Shown here piece by piece: positions 16,009-23,838 of a stretch of 64,000 nt of DNA. Every line of letters begins with the position of its first letter. The stretch's first letter is position 1. The notes under the pieces were generated by a model, which had not been told where the DNA came from, did no database searches, and saw nothing but the letters and a program-made list of their open reading frames with translations. This DNA is from JANXYW01 sp031400455 (GTDB taxonomy: Bacteria > Chloroflexota > Dehalococcoidia > DSTF01 > JACRBR01): positions 26,451 through 90,450 of the forward strand of contig JANNPX010000005.1 of NCBI GenBank assembly GCA_031400455.1, in the 5' to 3' direction. Both the position numbers and the translations under genes were made by a program.

Positions 16009-18831
16009 ATGGCCGAAAAGCCCGCACCTGATCTCGACGCGCTGCTCCGTTATCGGCAGAAGCGCAATTTCGCGAAGACGCCCGAGCCGGCATCAGGCGC
16101 CCCCGATCCGGCTCACCCGGATCTGACATTCGTCATCCAGCAGCACGCTGCGACGCGCATGCACTGGGACTTCCGGCTCGAAGTCGATGGCGTGCTCGTT
16201 TCGTGGGCCGTCCCGCGCGGGCCAGCCCTCAACCCGAAAGACAAGCGCATGGCCGCGCACGTAGAGGACCATCCATTCGACTACGGTGGCTTCGAAGGCG
16301 TCATCCCGAAAGGGAACTACGGTGCCGGCCAAGTGATCGTCTGGGACAACGGCACATACACGCCAGACGAAAAGGGTGAGTACTCATGGGGCGATCCCGT
16401 CGCTGGTAGCGCCCGCATGCACGAGGGACTGGCGGCCGGCAAACTCTCGTTCACCATGCGCGGCAAGAAACTGCGCGGCTCGTGGACGCTCGTGCGGACG
16501 GCGCGCGACCCGAAGGATTGGTTGCTGATCAAGCATCGCGACGAGCACGCCTCCACTCGCGACGTACTCGAAGAAGATCGCTCGGTGCTCAGTGGTGTCA
16601 CCATCCAGGACCTCAAGGAAGGCCGCATGCCGCGCATGGCCGCCGCAGGTGGCGCCCCGCATCCAGATGCCCGCGAGGCCGCGTTTCCTGACGCGAAGTC
16701 CTTGCGTCCGATGCTGGCGACGCAGGTTGCGCGCCCGTTCTCTCGCGCCGGCTGGCTCTTCGAGCCGAAGTTGGACGGCGTGCGAGCGCTCGCGTTCCTG
16801 TCGCGAACAGACGACGGTGTGGAGCCACGCATCGATCTCCGGAGCCGCCGCGGCAACGCGATGAACGTGCAGTACCCCGAGGTCGTCGCCGCAGTCGCTG
16901 CGCAATCCGCGCGCACCGCGATATTCGACGGCGAAATCGTCGCGATGAACGAGCACGGTGTGCCCGACTTCCAGGAGATGCAGCCGCGGATGAACCTCTC
17001 ACGCCCCGCCGAGGTCGAACGAATCGCTGCCACAACGCCCGTGTACTACTACGTCTTCGATCTGCTCTATCTGGATGGTTACGACCTGACCCGCGTACCA
17101 CTTGTCGAGCGCAAGGCGCTGCTCCGTCGCGCACTCGTTCCGTCCACACATCTCATGCTCGTGGATCACGAACGCGACGATGGCGAATCACTCTACGAGG
17201 CGGCGTCGAAGCTCGGCTTCGAGGGTGTGGTGGCGAAGCGCGGCACGAGCATCTACGAGCCAGGCGTCCGAACCGGCGCGTGGCTGAAGATCAAGAACGT
17301 GATGGAGCAAGAGTTCGTCGTCGGCGGCTACACCGAGGGTGAAGGCTCCCGCAGCAAGACGTTCGGCGGACTGCTGGTCGGCTACTACGACGGCGACGAT
17401 CTGCGATTCTCGTCGAGCGTCGGCTCCGGCCTCACGGATGTGAATCTCACCCAAATCAAGAAGCAGCTCGCCAAGCGCGAAGTCGAAACGTCGCCGTTCG
17501 CGGATCCGCCGACGACAATCGGCGGGCGCTGGGGCGGTGGCAAGGCGACGAAGTGCTACTGGGTGAAGCCCGAGCTGGTCGCACAGGTGCGCTTCAGCGA
17601 GTGGACGCGCGATGGCGGCCTGCGCGCTCCCGTCTTCAAGGGCCTGCGCGTCGATATCGACCCGCGCAGCGTGCGACGCGAAGATCCGTCCGTGCAGCCG
17701 GTCGATGTGGTACCCGATGACGTGTCGGCCTCAGGTGACGACGTAACACGCGCGGTCGCGTCGATCGTCGAGCAACTCGATTCGAATGCGAAGGCCGACT
17801 TCGTGCTCGACGTGGGCGGCGTTCCGATCAAGCTGACGAATCTCGATAAGGAGTTCTGGCCTGCGACGAAAGATCACCCGCCCAGGACGAAGCGCGAGCT
17901 GATTCGCTACTACGCGCGCGTTGCGCCGTACCTGCTGCCTCATCTGACGGATCGTCCGCTGACGCTCACGCGCTATCCGAACGGCATCGAAGGGTCGTCG
18001 TTCTACCAGAAGCATTGGCCCTCGCCGTTCCCGAAGGAGTTCCGCGTCGAGCGCGCATCGATCTACTCGGCACACAACGACCAGGATGGCGACTACGTTC
18101 TCGTCAACAACCTGCAGACGCTAGTTTGGCTCGCGCAGCTAGCAGACCTCGAGATCCACGCCTGGATGGCGCGCGTCAACCCGGACCCGGACGCACACGG
18201 ATTGCCGACGGTCTTCGCGGGCTCCGAAGAGACGATGGATCGCAGCGTGCTCAACTATCCGGACTTCATGGTCTTCGACCTCGATCCCTACATCTACGCG
18301 GGCACCGAGAAGAAGGGCGAAGAGCCCGCGCTGAACCGCCGCGCCTTCGAGAAGACACGCGAGATGGCGTTCTCGCTGAAGGAACTGCTCGAACAACTCC
18401 GGCTGTCGTCGTTCGTGAAGACCACCGGCAAGACGGGCCTGCACATCTACGTGCCCGTGCTGCGCCAGTACACCTACGACGAGATCCGCGCCGCCAGCGC
18501 GGCCGTCGGGCAGTTTATGGTGCAGCAACATCCCGATGATCTAACCATGGAGTGGACGACCGTGAAGCGCACCGGGATGATCTTCTTCGATCACAACCAG
18601 AACACGCGCGGCAAGACTCTCGCGGCCGAATACTCGCTGCGCCCGTCCCCGCAGGCGGCCGTCTCTGCGCCAGTCACGTGGGAAGAGTTGCCGCACGCGT
18701 ATCCCACGGATTTCGATATCGATACGGAACCCGACCGCCTCGCGAAAGTCGGCGATCTGTGGGCGGATATTCTCGCGTCAAAGCAGGATCTCAGAGCACT
18801 GATCGAAAGTGGCCCACCCATTGACAGTTGA
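16009..18831 (+). CDS. ligD: Multifunctional NHEJ DNA ligase D (PE-Lig-Pol)
   Basis: A 940-residue LigD for Ku-dependent double-strand-break repair. Order from the sequence: 3'-phosphoesterase (about 1-190; QQHAATRMHWDFRLEVDG), ATP-dependent ligase (about 228-540; lysine nucleophile K254 in EPKLDGVRA) and an AEP-type polymerase/primase (about 600-930; KLTNLDKEFWP and the catalytic MVFDLDPY near 755). This PE-Lig-Pol order is that of Pseudomonas-type LigD, not the Pol-PE-Lig of mycobacteria. No Ku gene is in the window. The start ATG 16009 has no Shine-Dalgarno and fits a leaderless transcript. Confidence 0.95.
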   Translation: MAEKPAPDLDALLRYRQKRNFAKTPEPASGAPDPAHPDLTFVIQQHAATRMHWDFRLEVDGVLVSWAVPRGPALNPKDKRMAAHVEDHPFDYGGFEGVIPKGNYGAGQVIVWDNGTYTPDEKGEYSWGDPVAGSARMHEGLAAGKLSFTMRGKKLRGSWTLVRTARDPKDWLLIKHRDEHASTRDVLEEDRSVLSGVTIQDLKEGRMPRMAAAGGAPHPDAREAAFPDAKSLRPMLATQVARPFSRAGWLFEPKLDGVRALAFLSRTDDGVEPRIDLRSRRGNAMNVQYPEVVAAVAAQSARTAIFDGEIVAMNEHGVPDFQEMQPRMNLSRPAEVERIAATTPVYYYVFDLLYLDGYDLTRVPLVERKALLRRALVPSTHLMLVDHERDDGESLYEAASKLGFEGVVAKRGTSIYEPGVRTGAWLKIKNVMEQEFVVGGYTEGEGSRSKTFGGLLVGYYDGDDLRFSSSVGSGLTDVNLTQIKKQLAKREVETSPFADPPTTIGGRWGGGKATKCYWVKPELVAQVRFSEWTRDGGLRAPVFKGLRVDIDPRSVRREDPSVQPVDVVPDDVSASGDDVTRAVASIVEQLDSNAKADFVLDVGGVPIKLTNLDKEFWPATKDHPPRTKRELIRYYARVAPYLLPHLTDRPLTLTRYPNGIEGSSFYQKHWPSPFPKEFRVERASIYSAHNDQDGDYVLVNNLQTLVWLAQLADLEIHAWMARVNPDPDAHGLPTVFAGSEETMDRSVLNYPDFMVFDLDPYIYAGTEKKGEEPALNRRAFEKTREMAFSLKELLEQLRLSSFVKTTGKTGLHIYVPVLRQYTYDEIRAASAAVGQFMVQQHPDDLTMEWTTVKRTGMIFFDHNQNTRGKTLAAEYSLRPSPQAAVSAPVTWEELPHAYPTDFDIDTEPDRLAKVGDLWADILASKQDLRALIESGPPIDS

Positions 18832-18850
18832 GCAACTACTCAACTATTAT
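18821..18850 (+). promoter_or_regulatory. Consensus promoter of the ArsR/SmtB gene
   Basis: A perfect -35 TTGACA (18821-18826), an 18-bp spacer and -10 TATTAT (18845-18850). The -35 overlaps the last codons of ligD. Initiation 7-8 bases past the -10 falls on ATG 18858. Confidence 0.75.
18828..18843. promoter_or_regulatory. SmtB/ArsR-type operator in the promoter spacer
   Basis: TTGAGCAACTACTCAA fits the TGARCA-N2-TAYTCA half-site arrangement of known SmtB/ZiaR-type operators. It lies wholly between the -35 and -10 boxes, so bound repressor would block RNA polymerase. It is probably autoregulatory and controls the following metal-transport genes. Confidence 0.65.
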
Positions 18851-18857
18851 GATCAGG

Positions 18858-19250
18858 ATGAGCCGAACAACCACTGAAGCCGACGTCTGTCAGATTCGCT
18901 ACGTGGACACCGAGGTCGTCCAGTCCGTCCTTTGCAACCTCGTTGACCGCGACGCGGCCTCAGGCGTCGCCGAGCTGTTCCGAGTGCTTGCGGATCCGAC
19001 GCGCGTCCTGATCCTGCATGCGCTGTCCATGGCCTCGCTCTGCAATTGCGACCTCGCGTCCATCCTGCGCCTCACCGAGTCCGCCGTGTCGCATCAAATG
19101 CGCGAGCTGCGGATGATGAAGCTGGTCACTGCGGAACGCCGCGGCCGAATGGTCTACTACCGCCTCAGCGACAGTCATGTCCGCCACGTGCTCGAAGACA
19201 CGATGCGCGATGCGCGTGAGGCCGCCGCGCCCGCAGTCGTGCCGGAGTAA
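18858..19250 (+). CDS. ArsR/SmtB-family metal-sensing repressor
   Basis: A 130-residue winged-helix regulator. The recognition helix is in the TESAVSHQMRELRMMKL region (residues 73-89). Possible metal ligands: Cys11 and Cys26 near the N-terminus; Cys62 and Cys64 in SLCNCDLA, the place of the CadC/CmtR CxC motif; and an alpha-5 set D105, H107, D118, E121 spaced like the zinc site of SmtB (with Asp for the second His). It should sense Zn, Cd or Pb and release DNA on binding. The start ATG 18858 coincides with the predicted transcription start; TTG 18828 and ATG 18849 are less likely, because they lie in the operator and -10. Confidence 0.88.
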   Translation: MSRTTTEADVCQIRYVDTEVVQSVLCNLVDRDAASGVAELFRVLADPTRVLILHALSMASLCNCDLASILRLTESAVSHQMRELRMMKLVTAERRGRMVYYRLSDSHVRHVLEDTMRDAREAAAPAVVPE

Positions 19251-19254
19251 TCCT

Positions 19255-19935
19255 GTGGAAGTATCATCCCCGATCTCGACGCCCTTCTCCGAGCAACGCT
19301 CGCGCCGATTGACGATCGCGCTCATCCTTCTTTGGCTCACGTTCGGCTGGAACATCATCGAAGGCATCGTGGCGATCAGCGCTGGCGCGCGCGCGAGCAG
19401 CGTCGCGCTCGTCGGGTTCGGGCTGGACAGCTTCATCGAGGTGACGGCCGCTGGCGTGCTCATCTGGCGCCTGCAAGCCGCCGATGGCGATCCGCGCATC
19501 GAGGGCCGTGAGCGCGTGGCACGCCGAATCATAGGGACCACCTTCCTGGCGCTCGCGGCGTACGTGTTGGCGCAGTCCGCGTACGCCGTGGTCGCATCGA
19601 ATGAGCCGGGCGAGTCGACCCTGGGACTGGCGCTGGCGGTCACATCGCTGGCGCTCATGCCGGCGCTCGGACTCGCGAAAAAGGCGAATGCCAACGCTCT
19701 TCATTCGCACGCGCTCATCGCGGAGTCGCACGAAACGCTTGTCTGCTCCTATCTGTCCGCAACGTTGTTCGTCGGTCTCGGCGCGAACGCCCTGTTCGGT
19801 TGGTGGTGGGCGGATATCGCCGCCGCTCTCGCCATGGTGCCGTGGATCGTGAAAGAGGGAATCGAAGGTGTCCGGGCCGAGGAGTGCGGTGAAGACTGCG
19901 CCGCACCCGTGACCGAAGGTGAGGAACATGCCTGA
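19255..19935 (+). CDS. Cation-diffusion-facilitator-like metal transporter
   Basis: A 226-residue membrane protein with about six hydrophobic segments. CDF-type motifs are seen: SVALVGFGLDSFIEV (with Asp in transmembrane helix 2) and HSHALIAESHETLVCSYLSA with WWWADI (helix 5 region). It lacks the soluble C-terminal domain usual in CDF exporters, so it belongs to the short cation-transporter subgroup. The C-terminus carries EECGEDC and acidic residues that might bind metal. GTG 19255 begins 4 bp after the repressor stop, so they are co-transcribed. It probably exports Zn, Cd or Co. Confidence 0.82.
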   Translation: MEVSSPISTPFSEQRSRRLTIALILLWLTFGWNIIEGIVAISAGARASSVALVGFGLDSFIEVTAAGVLIWRLQAADGDPRIEGRERVARRIIGTTFLALAAYVLAQSAYAVVASNEPGESTLGLALAVTSLALMPALGLAKKANANALHSHALIAESHETLVCSYLSATLFVGLGANALFGWWWADIAAALAMVPWIVKEGIEGVRAEECGEDCAAPVTEGEEHA

Positions 19936-20536
19936 ACTTGCGCTCGTGAGCTACGGCGTGTTCGGAGCGCTCGCGTTCGGGCTGCGCAGCGCGCTGCAAT
20001 ACATCCGCACGGGTTCAACCGGGTTTGGGGGCTTCTCCGGCACGCCTGGCTCGCTCGAGTGGTGGGCCGGCCGTGGATTCACGCTCGCGCTCGTCGCAGT
20101 ATTGATGGCGCCGGTCGCCGATCTGGCAGGCTGGTTCCCGCGCCTGGGCATCCTTGACGAGGAAATCATCGCGTACTCGGGCCTGGCGCTTTCCATCGTC
20201 GGCACAGCACTCGTGCTCGTCGCGCAGATGACGATGGGCGACTCGTGGAGGATCGGGGTCGACGAGGATGAGCGCACGGCTCTTGTTACGCACGGAGTGT
20301 TCTCCCTCATCCGCAACCCGATCTTCACCTCGATGTTCGTCGTTGTCGCGGGGTTGGGGTTGATGGTGCCGAACGTCCTGTCTGCGGCTGGACTGGTCGC
20401 CCTCATCGCGGCGGTAGAGGCGCAGGTCCGGCTAGTCGAGGAGCCCTACCTGATCCAGTCGCATGGCATGGAGTACCGCGCGTACGCGTCGACGGCCGGG
20501 CGCTTCGTACCCTACGTCGGCAGGCTTCGCGCCTAG
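19928..20536 (+). CDS. Isoprenylcysteine carboxyl methyltransferase (ICMT) family membrane protein
   Basis: A 202-residue protein with 4-5 membrane segments. The C-terminal half holds the ICMT/PEMT signature: VTHGVFSLIRNPIFTSMF (HG..RNP motif), followed by the EEPYLIQSHGMEYRAYASTAGRFVPY region that binds S-adenosylmethionine in this fold. Start ATG 19928 overlaps the CDF gene by 8 bp and has AAGGTGAGG upstream. The three genes from 18858 form one unit. Bacterial homologues next to metal transporters are common, but their methyl acceptor is unknown; lipid or quinone methylation are possibilities. Confidence 0.82.
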   Translation: MPELALVSYGVFGALAFGLRSALQYIRTGSTGFGGFSGTPGSLEWWAGRGFTLALVAVLMAPVADLAGWFPRLGILDEEIIAYSGLALSIVGTALVLVAQMTMGDSWRIGVDEDERTALVTHGVFSLIRNPIFTSMFVVVAGLGLMVPNVLSAAGLVALIAAVEAQVRLVEEPYLIQSHGMEYRAYASTAGRFVPYVGRLRA

Positions 20537-20556
20537 CTTCGGCGCCGACAGATCGG

Positions 20557-20585
20557 TTGCCCGTGACGCGAGCGTACCTTACGGT
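20557..20585 (+). promoter_or_regulatory. Candidate promoter of the Tat lipoprotein gene
   Basis: TTGCCC (20557-20562) and TACGGT (20580-20585) with 17 bases between. The expected start, about 20592, leaves a leader of only about 5 nt before ATG 20597. However, a Shine-Dalgarno (GAAGGAG) also lies at this place, so another promoter upstream may be used. Confidence 0.35.
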
Positions 20586-20596
20586 GAAGGAGAACC

Positions 20597-21622
20597 ATGT
20601 CCGAACCTGAACACTCCCCCCGCCGCCCCCTTCTGCGGCCGCTCGATCGGCGGGCGTTTCTGCGCTCGACCCTCGCGGTTTCAGCGGGCGGCGCCGCCCT
20701 GTACGCCGTCGGCTGCAGTTCCGGCGATGATGGCGAGAACACGCCAGCGGCGACCAAGGCGAGCAGCACCGCTGGCGTCACACCGGCGACGACGGCGAAC
20801 CCGTCAGGCGTCACGCCGAACCTGTTGACCGCGGAGTTCGTGGCGAACCGAGACAATCGCTTCGCCGTCGGCCTCATTGGCAAAGACAACAAGCTCGTGA
20901 CCGGTGCGGAGGTTCATCTCAAGTTCTTCACCGTCGGTGCCGATGGCACGACGGGAACATTCCGCGGCGAAGGCGATGCGGTATACGTGGAACTGAATGT
21001 TCCCGGCGCTCACGCGCACGACGGCACGGCCGGTGCCCTCGCGGCCGATGACAGCGTCTCCTTCTATGTCGCCAACACGCCCTTCGATCAGGCTGGGCAG
21101 TGGGGAGTCGAGATCGATGCGACGCTCACCGATGGTAGCAGCGCATCGATCCAGGCGCCGTTCACGGTGCTCGATCAGTCTCAGAGCCCGGGCATTGGCA
21201 CGAAGCCGCCGGCCAGCCAGAATGACACCTTCGCGACGAACCCGGACCTCGAGAGCCTCTGCACGCGATCACCGGCGTGCCCGCTTCACGACAAGGCGAT
21301 CGCCGATGTACTCGGCAAGGGACGGCCGCTCGTCGTGATGTTCAGCACCCCCGCGTTCTGCGAGACGCGTTTTTGCGGGCCGGTGCTGGAAGTGCTGATG
21401 GCGCAAGTGCCGGCGTATCAGGATCGCATCGACTTCGTGCACATCGAAGTGTGGCAGGACTTCCAGTTGCAGAAGCAGCGCGCCGCGGTGAGCGAATGGA
21501 CGTTGCCGACAGAGCCGTACACATTCTTCATGGACAAGGATGGTAACGTAGTCGGAAAATTTGAGGCGGTCTTCGGGCAGGACGAACTGACCTCCGCCCT
21601 CGATCAACTGGCGAAGCTCTAG
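20597..21622 (+). CDS. Tat-exported thioredoxin-like lipoprotein
   Basis: A 341-residue exported protein. The N-terminus has a twin-arginine signal (DRRAFLRSTLAVSAGG) ending in a Cys (VGCSSG, about residue 39), likely lipidated. A Thr/Ala/Ser linker follows, then a beta-rich domain (about 75-200, AHAHDG, DQAGQWGVEID) like an Ig or copper-chaperone fold, and a thioredoxin-like domain (about 215-341) with LVVMFSTPAFCETRFCGPV. The Cys pair is C-x4-C rather than CxxC, so redox or metal (Cu) binding is possible, as in Sco proteins. It probably sits on the outer face of the membrane. The partner is unknown. Confidence 0.75.
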   Translation: MSEPEHSPRRPLLRPLDRRAFLRSTLAVSAGGAALYAVGCSSGDDGENTPAATKASSTAGVTPATTANPSGVTPNLLTAEFVANRDNRFAVGLIGKDNKLVTGAEVHLKFFTVGADGTTGTFRGEGDAVYVELNVPGAHAHDGTAGALAADDSVSFYVANTPFDQAGQWGVEIDATLTDGSSASIQAPFTVLDQSQSPGIGTKPPASQNDTFATNPDLESLCTRSPACPLHDKAIADVLGKGRPLVVMFSTPAFCETRFCGPVLEVLMAQVPAYQDRIDFVHIEVWQDFQLQKQRAAVSEWTLPTEPYTFFMDKDGNVVGKFEAVFGQDELTSALDQLAKL

Positions 21623-21627
21623 CGGAC

Positions 21628-21987
21628 GTGAGGACGCAAGCGGCGCGGACGCATTGCGCGAATCTCCCCGGCGCTGTGTACGAGTATCCATTCGGACCCG
21701 ACGTCCGCGTGTACAAGGTATGCGGGAAGATCTTCGCGTTAGTGCCCGAAGCACCGCCGTCCAGCATCAGCTTGAAATGCGATCCCGTGTTGGCGCGAAT
21801 GCTGCGTGCGAATCACCCGGCCATCACGCCCGGATATCACCTGAACAAGGCGCATTGGAACACAATCGCTCTCGACGGAAGCGTGCCCCCACCGCTACTC
21901 CGCGAGATGATCACCAACTCGTATGAACTCGTCGTTTTGAAGCTGAGCGCCACGGATCGCCGGTCGCTTTCCACCGGAAGCCGCTAA
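21628..21987 (+). CDS. MmcQ/YjbR family DNA-binding-like protein
   Basis: A 119-residue protein fitting the YjbR/MmcQ fold. Seen are GAVYEYPFGPDVRVYKVCGKIFAL near the N-terminus, then SLKCDP and GYHLNKAHWNTIALDG in the middle, as is typical, and a C-terminal SYELVVLKL. The fold resembles the C-terminal domain of CyaY-like or DNA-binding proteins, but the biochemical role is unknown. GTG 21628 begins 5 bp after the Tat lipoprotein stop, so the two are probably co-transcribed. Confidence 0.82.
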   Translation: MRTQAARTHCANLPGAVYEYPFGPDVRVYKVCGKIFALVPEAPPSSISLKCDPVLARMLRANHPAITPGYHLNKAHWNTIALDGSVPPPLLREMITNSYELVVLKLSATDRRSLSTGSR

Positions 21988-22051
21988 TCTGCGAACAGCC
22001 AAATGCCGAGAATACCCGTAAGGGTTCTCGCCATCTCAGGAGGTTGCCGTC

Positions 22052-22951
22052 TTGAAGCGTTCCTTGCTCTCGCTCCTCGCCGTCGCCGCGATTGCCGCTG
22101 CCGCGTGTGGTGGCACCGACAAGAAGACGGCGCCGACGACCGCGGCACCCACCGAGCCAACCACGGCCGCGACTCCGAAGTCGTCGAGCAAGACGCCGAC
22201 CGCATCTAAGACCGCGACCAGCGCAACGAAGGACAAGAGCGGTGAACTCGTTGGCGGGCTGTTCGGCTCCGTTTTCTCGAACGCGTTCGGCGGTGGCTCG
22301 GACAGCGGCGCTGCGAACGGGCTCGGCGCGGCCGACGAGACACTCAAGCAGTACCTGCCTTCGAACAGCGACCTTCCCGACGGCTACACCCCCATGGGGC
22401 TGCGCACATTCCGCGGCCCCGATGGCATCTCCGACACGGGCGGAATTGACATCGCGATCGAGACTGCGACGAAAGGCGACGTCTCGTCCGCAGAAGACTT
22501 CTCCAAGCTCAGCATGCTCATGGCGATGGTGATGAAGCCCGATGACCTGCAGAGCCTCGGCGACGCGTTCGACGCCATCAAAGATCTGGACAAAGAGGAT
22601 CTCGAGGACGCGCTAACACAGGGTGCGACCGGCGGCAGCGAGAGCATGTTCGCCATCAAGGACGTCAAAGTGCTCGACGCCGATGGTCTGGGCGAAGGCG
22701 CGTTTGGATTTCAGATGACGCTGGATCTGGGTGGGCTCGGCAGCATCTTTGGAGCGCTCGGCGACTCCGGTTCAGATTCCGGTGCCCCCGATCTCTCCGA
22801 ACTCGTGATCACTGTGCGGATGTACCTCTTCTCGCGCGGCGACTACGTCGGAGGCATCATGCGTATGGCGTTCTCGGACGAACTGGAAGACGACGTCGAC
22901 GAGATCGCCCTCGCGAAGATCATCGACAGGAAGCTCAAGTCGGCGCATTGA
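22052..22951 (+). CDS. Hypothetical lipoprotein, paralogue A
   Basis: A 299-residue secreted lipoprotein with an N-terminal hydrophobic signal and lipobox (AAACGG, Cys near residue 19). A Thr/Ala/Lys-rich linker follows, then a mixed alpha/beta domain (about 90-299). The start TTG 22052 is used because AGGAGG lies 8 bases upstream. Its C-terminal half resembles the next gene: GEGAFGFQMTL versus GDAAVGFEAVV, and LAKIIDRKLKSAH versus LANILDGKLKAAE at the end. It is likely surface-attached, and the function is unknown. Confidence 0.7.
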   Translation: MKRSLLSLLAVAAIAAAACGGTDKKTAPTTAAPTEPTTAATPKSSSKTPTASKTATSATKDKSGELVGGLFGSVFSNAFGGGSDSGAANGLGAADETLKQYLPSNSDLPDGYTPMGLRTFRGPDGISDTGGIDIAIETATKGDVSSAEDFSKLSMLMAMVMKPDDLQSLGDAFDAIKDLDKEDLEDALTQGATGGSESMFAIKDVKVLDADGLGEGAFGFQMTLDLGGLGSIFGALGDSGSDSGAPDLSELVITVRMYLFSRGDYVGGIMRMAFSDELEDDVDEIALAKIIDRKLKSAH

Positions 22952-23742
22952 TTCGGCACGCCGCGACGACGCTGTTTCTCGGGGCGCTCGCCGCCGCAGC
23001 CTGCGGCGGCGCTGGAGGCTCGCGGACGGCGACGCCGAACGTAGCGTCTCCTGGCTCTGCGACCGCAGCCGGTGGTTTGGTGGATCCGGCCTATGCGCGC
23101 GCGGTCGCCTCAGCGATGTTCGCCCGGGTCCTCGGCGATCTCCTCGCCGAGGAACTTCCGGATGGCGCCGATTCGCCGTTGTTGTCGTACCTACCCGACG
23201 TTCATGGTTTCGATCACTACAGCACGTTTGAGATTCCTGGCGGAGCTGCCCTCTCCCGTGCGGGCACGACGGACAGGGCCGGGAAGACCGCCCGCAAGGA
23301 CGACGCTAGCGGTGAGGCGGCTTCGACGTCGCTGATCGTGACGGTGAGGCAGCCAACCGAGAAGCAGGAAGCGGATCGCATTGCCTCGGGGCTCCGCGGC
23401 ATCGCCGGGGCGGACATCCGGGAGGCCATCACCGCCGGCGAATCCGCAACGTTCGGCCTGACAGTCGAAAGCCTCCGACTACTCCAAACGGCGGGCCTCG
23501 GTGACGCCGCCGTCGGGTTCGAGGCGGTCGTGACACCTGATCCGAAGAACCCGTGGACGCCGTCGCTGGGCGTGCTCCGGTCAGGGGGCGTGACGCTCCG
23601 GGTGGTGATGCTGGTTCGTGGCGGCCGCGTCGGCGTCGTTCTCCGAATCGGACCGGAGGTCGGTCCGGAACGGCCCGGTGGGACCGATCCAGATCTGGCG
23701 CTCGCCAACATCTTGGATGGCAAACTAAAGGCCGCGGAGTAG
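22948..23742 (+). CDS. Hypothetical lipoprotein, paralogue B
   Basis: A 264-residue secreted lipoprotein. The signal peptide ends at AACGG (Cys about residue 19), followed by a Gly/Thr/Ala linker and a globular part (about 50-264). The TTG start overlaps the previous stop (TTGA), so translation is coupled. The end of the protein, LALANILDGKLKAAE, and the central GDAAVGFEAV match the preceding lipoprotein, so the pair arose by duplication. No enzyme motif was seen. Confidence 0.7.
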   Translation: MIRHAATTLFLGALAAAACGGAGGSRTATPNVASPGSATAAGGLVDPAYARAVASAMFARVLGDLLAEELPDGADSPLLSYLPDVHGFDHYSTFEIPGGAALSRAGTTDRAGKTARKDDASGEAASTSLIVTVRQPTEKQEADRIASGLRGIAGADIREAITAGESATFGLTVESLRLLQTAGLGDAAVGFEAVVTPDPKNPWTPSLGVLRSGGVTLRVVMLVRGGRVGVVLRIGPEVGPERPGGTDPDLALANILDGKLKAAE

Positions 23743-23762
23743 CGCCAAGGCTCGAAATCGGC

Positions 23763-23778
23763 CTTTTGTGTACAAAAG
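23763..23778. promoter_or_regulatory. Candidate SufR operator, 7-2-7 palindrome
   Basis: CTTTTGTGTACAAAAG is a perfect inverted repeat with 7-bp arms and a 2-base centre. It lies 22 bp upstream of the -35 of sufR. As an isolated palindrome before a regulator gene it is a likely binding site of SufR or another dimeric protein. It differs from the published cyanobacterial and mycobacterial SufR sites, so the protein is not proven. Confidence 0.55.
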
Positions 23779-23800
23779 TGCATTTTAAGTCGTTTTTCGC

Positions 23801-23829
23801 TTGATACTGACTTCCCGCTGATCTACGAT
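23801..23829 (+). promoter_or_regulatory. Promoter of the suf operon
   Basis: -35 TTGATA (23801-23806), spacer 17, -10 TACGAT (23824-23829). The A of ATG 23839 lies 10 bases after the -10, so the leader is at most 2-3 nt; near-leaderless. Confidence 0.6.
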
Positions 23830-23838
23830 CGAAGAGCA

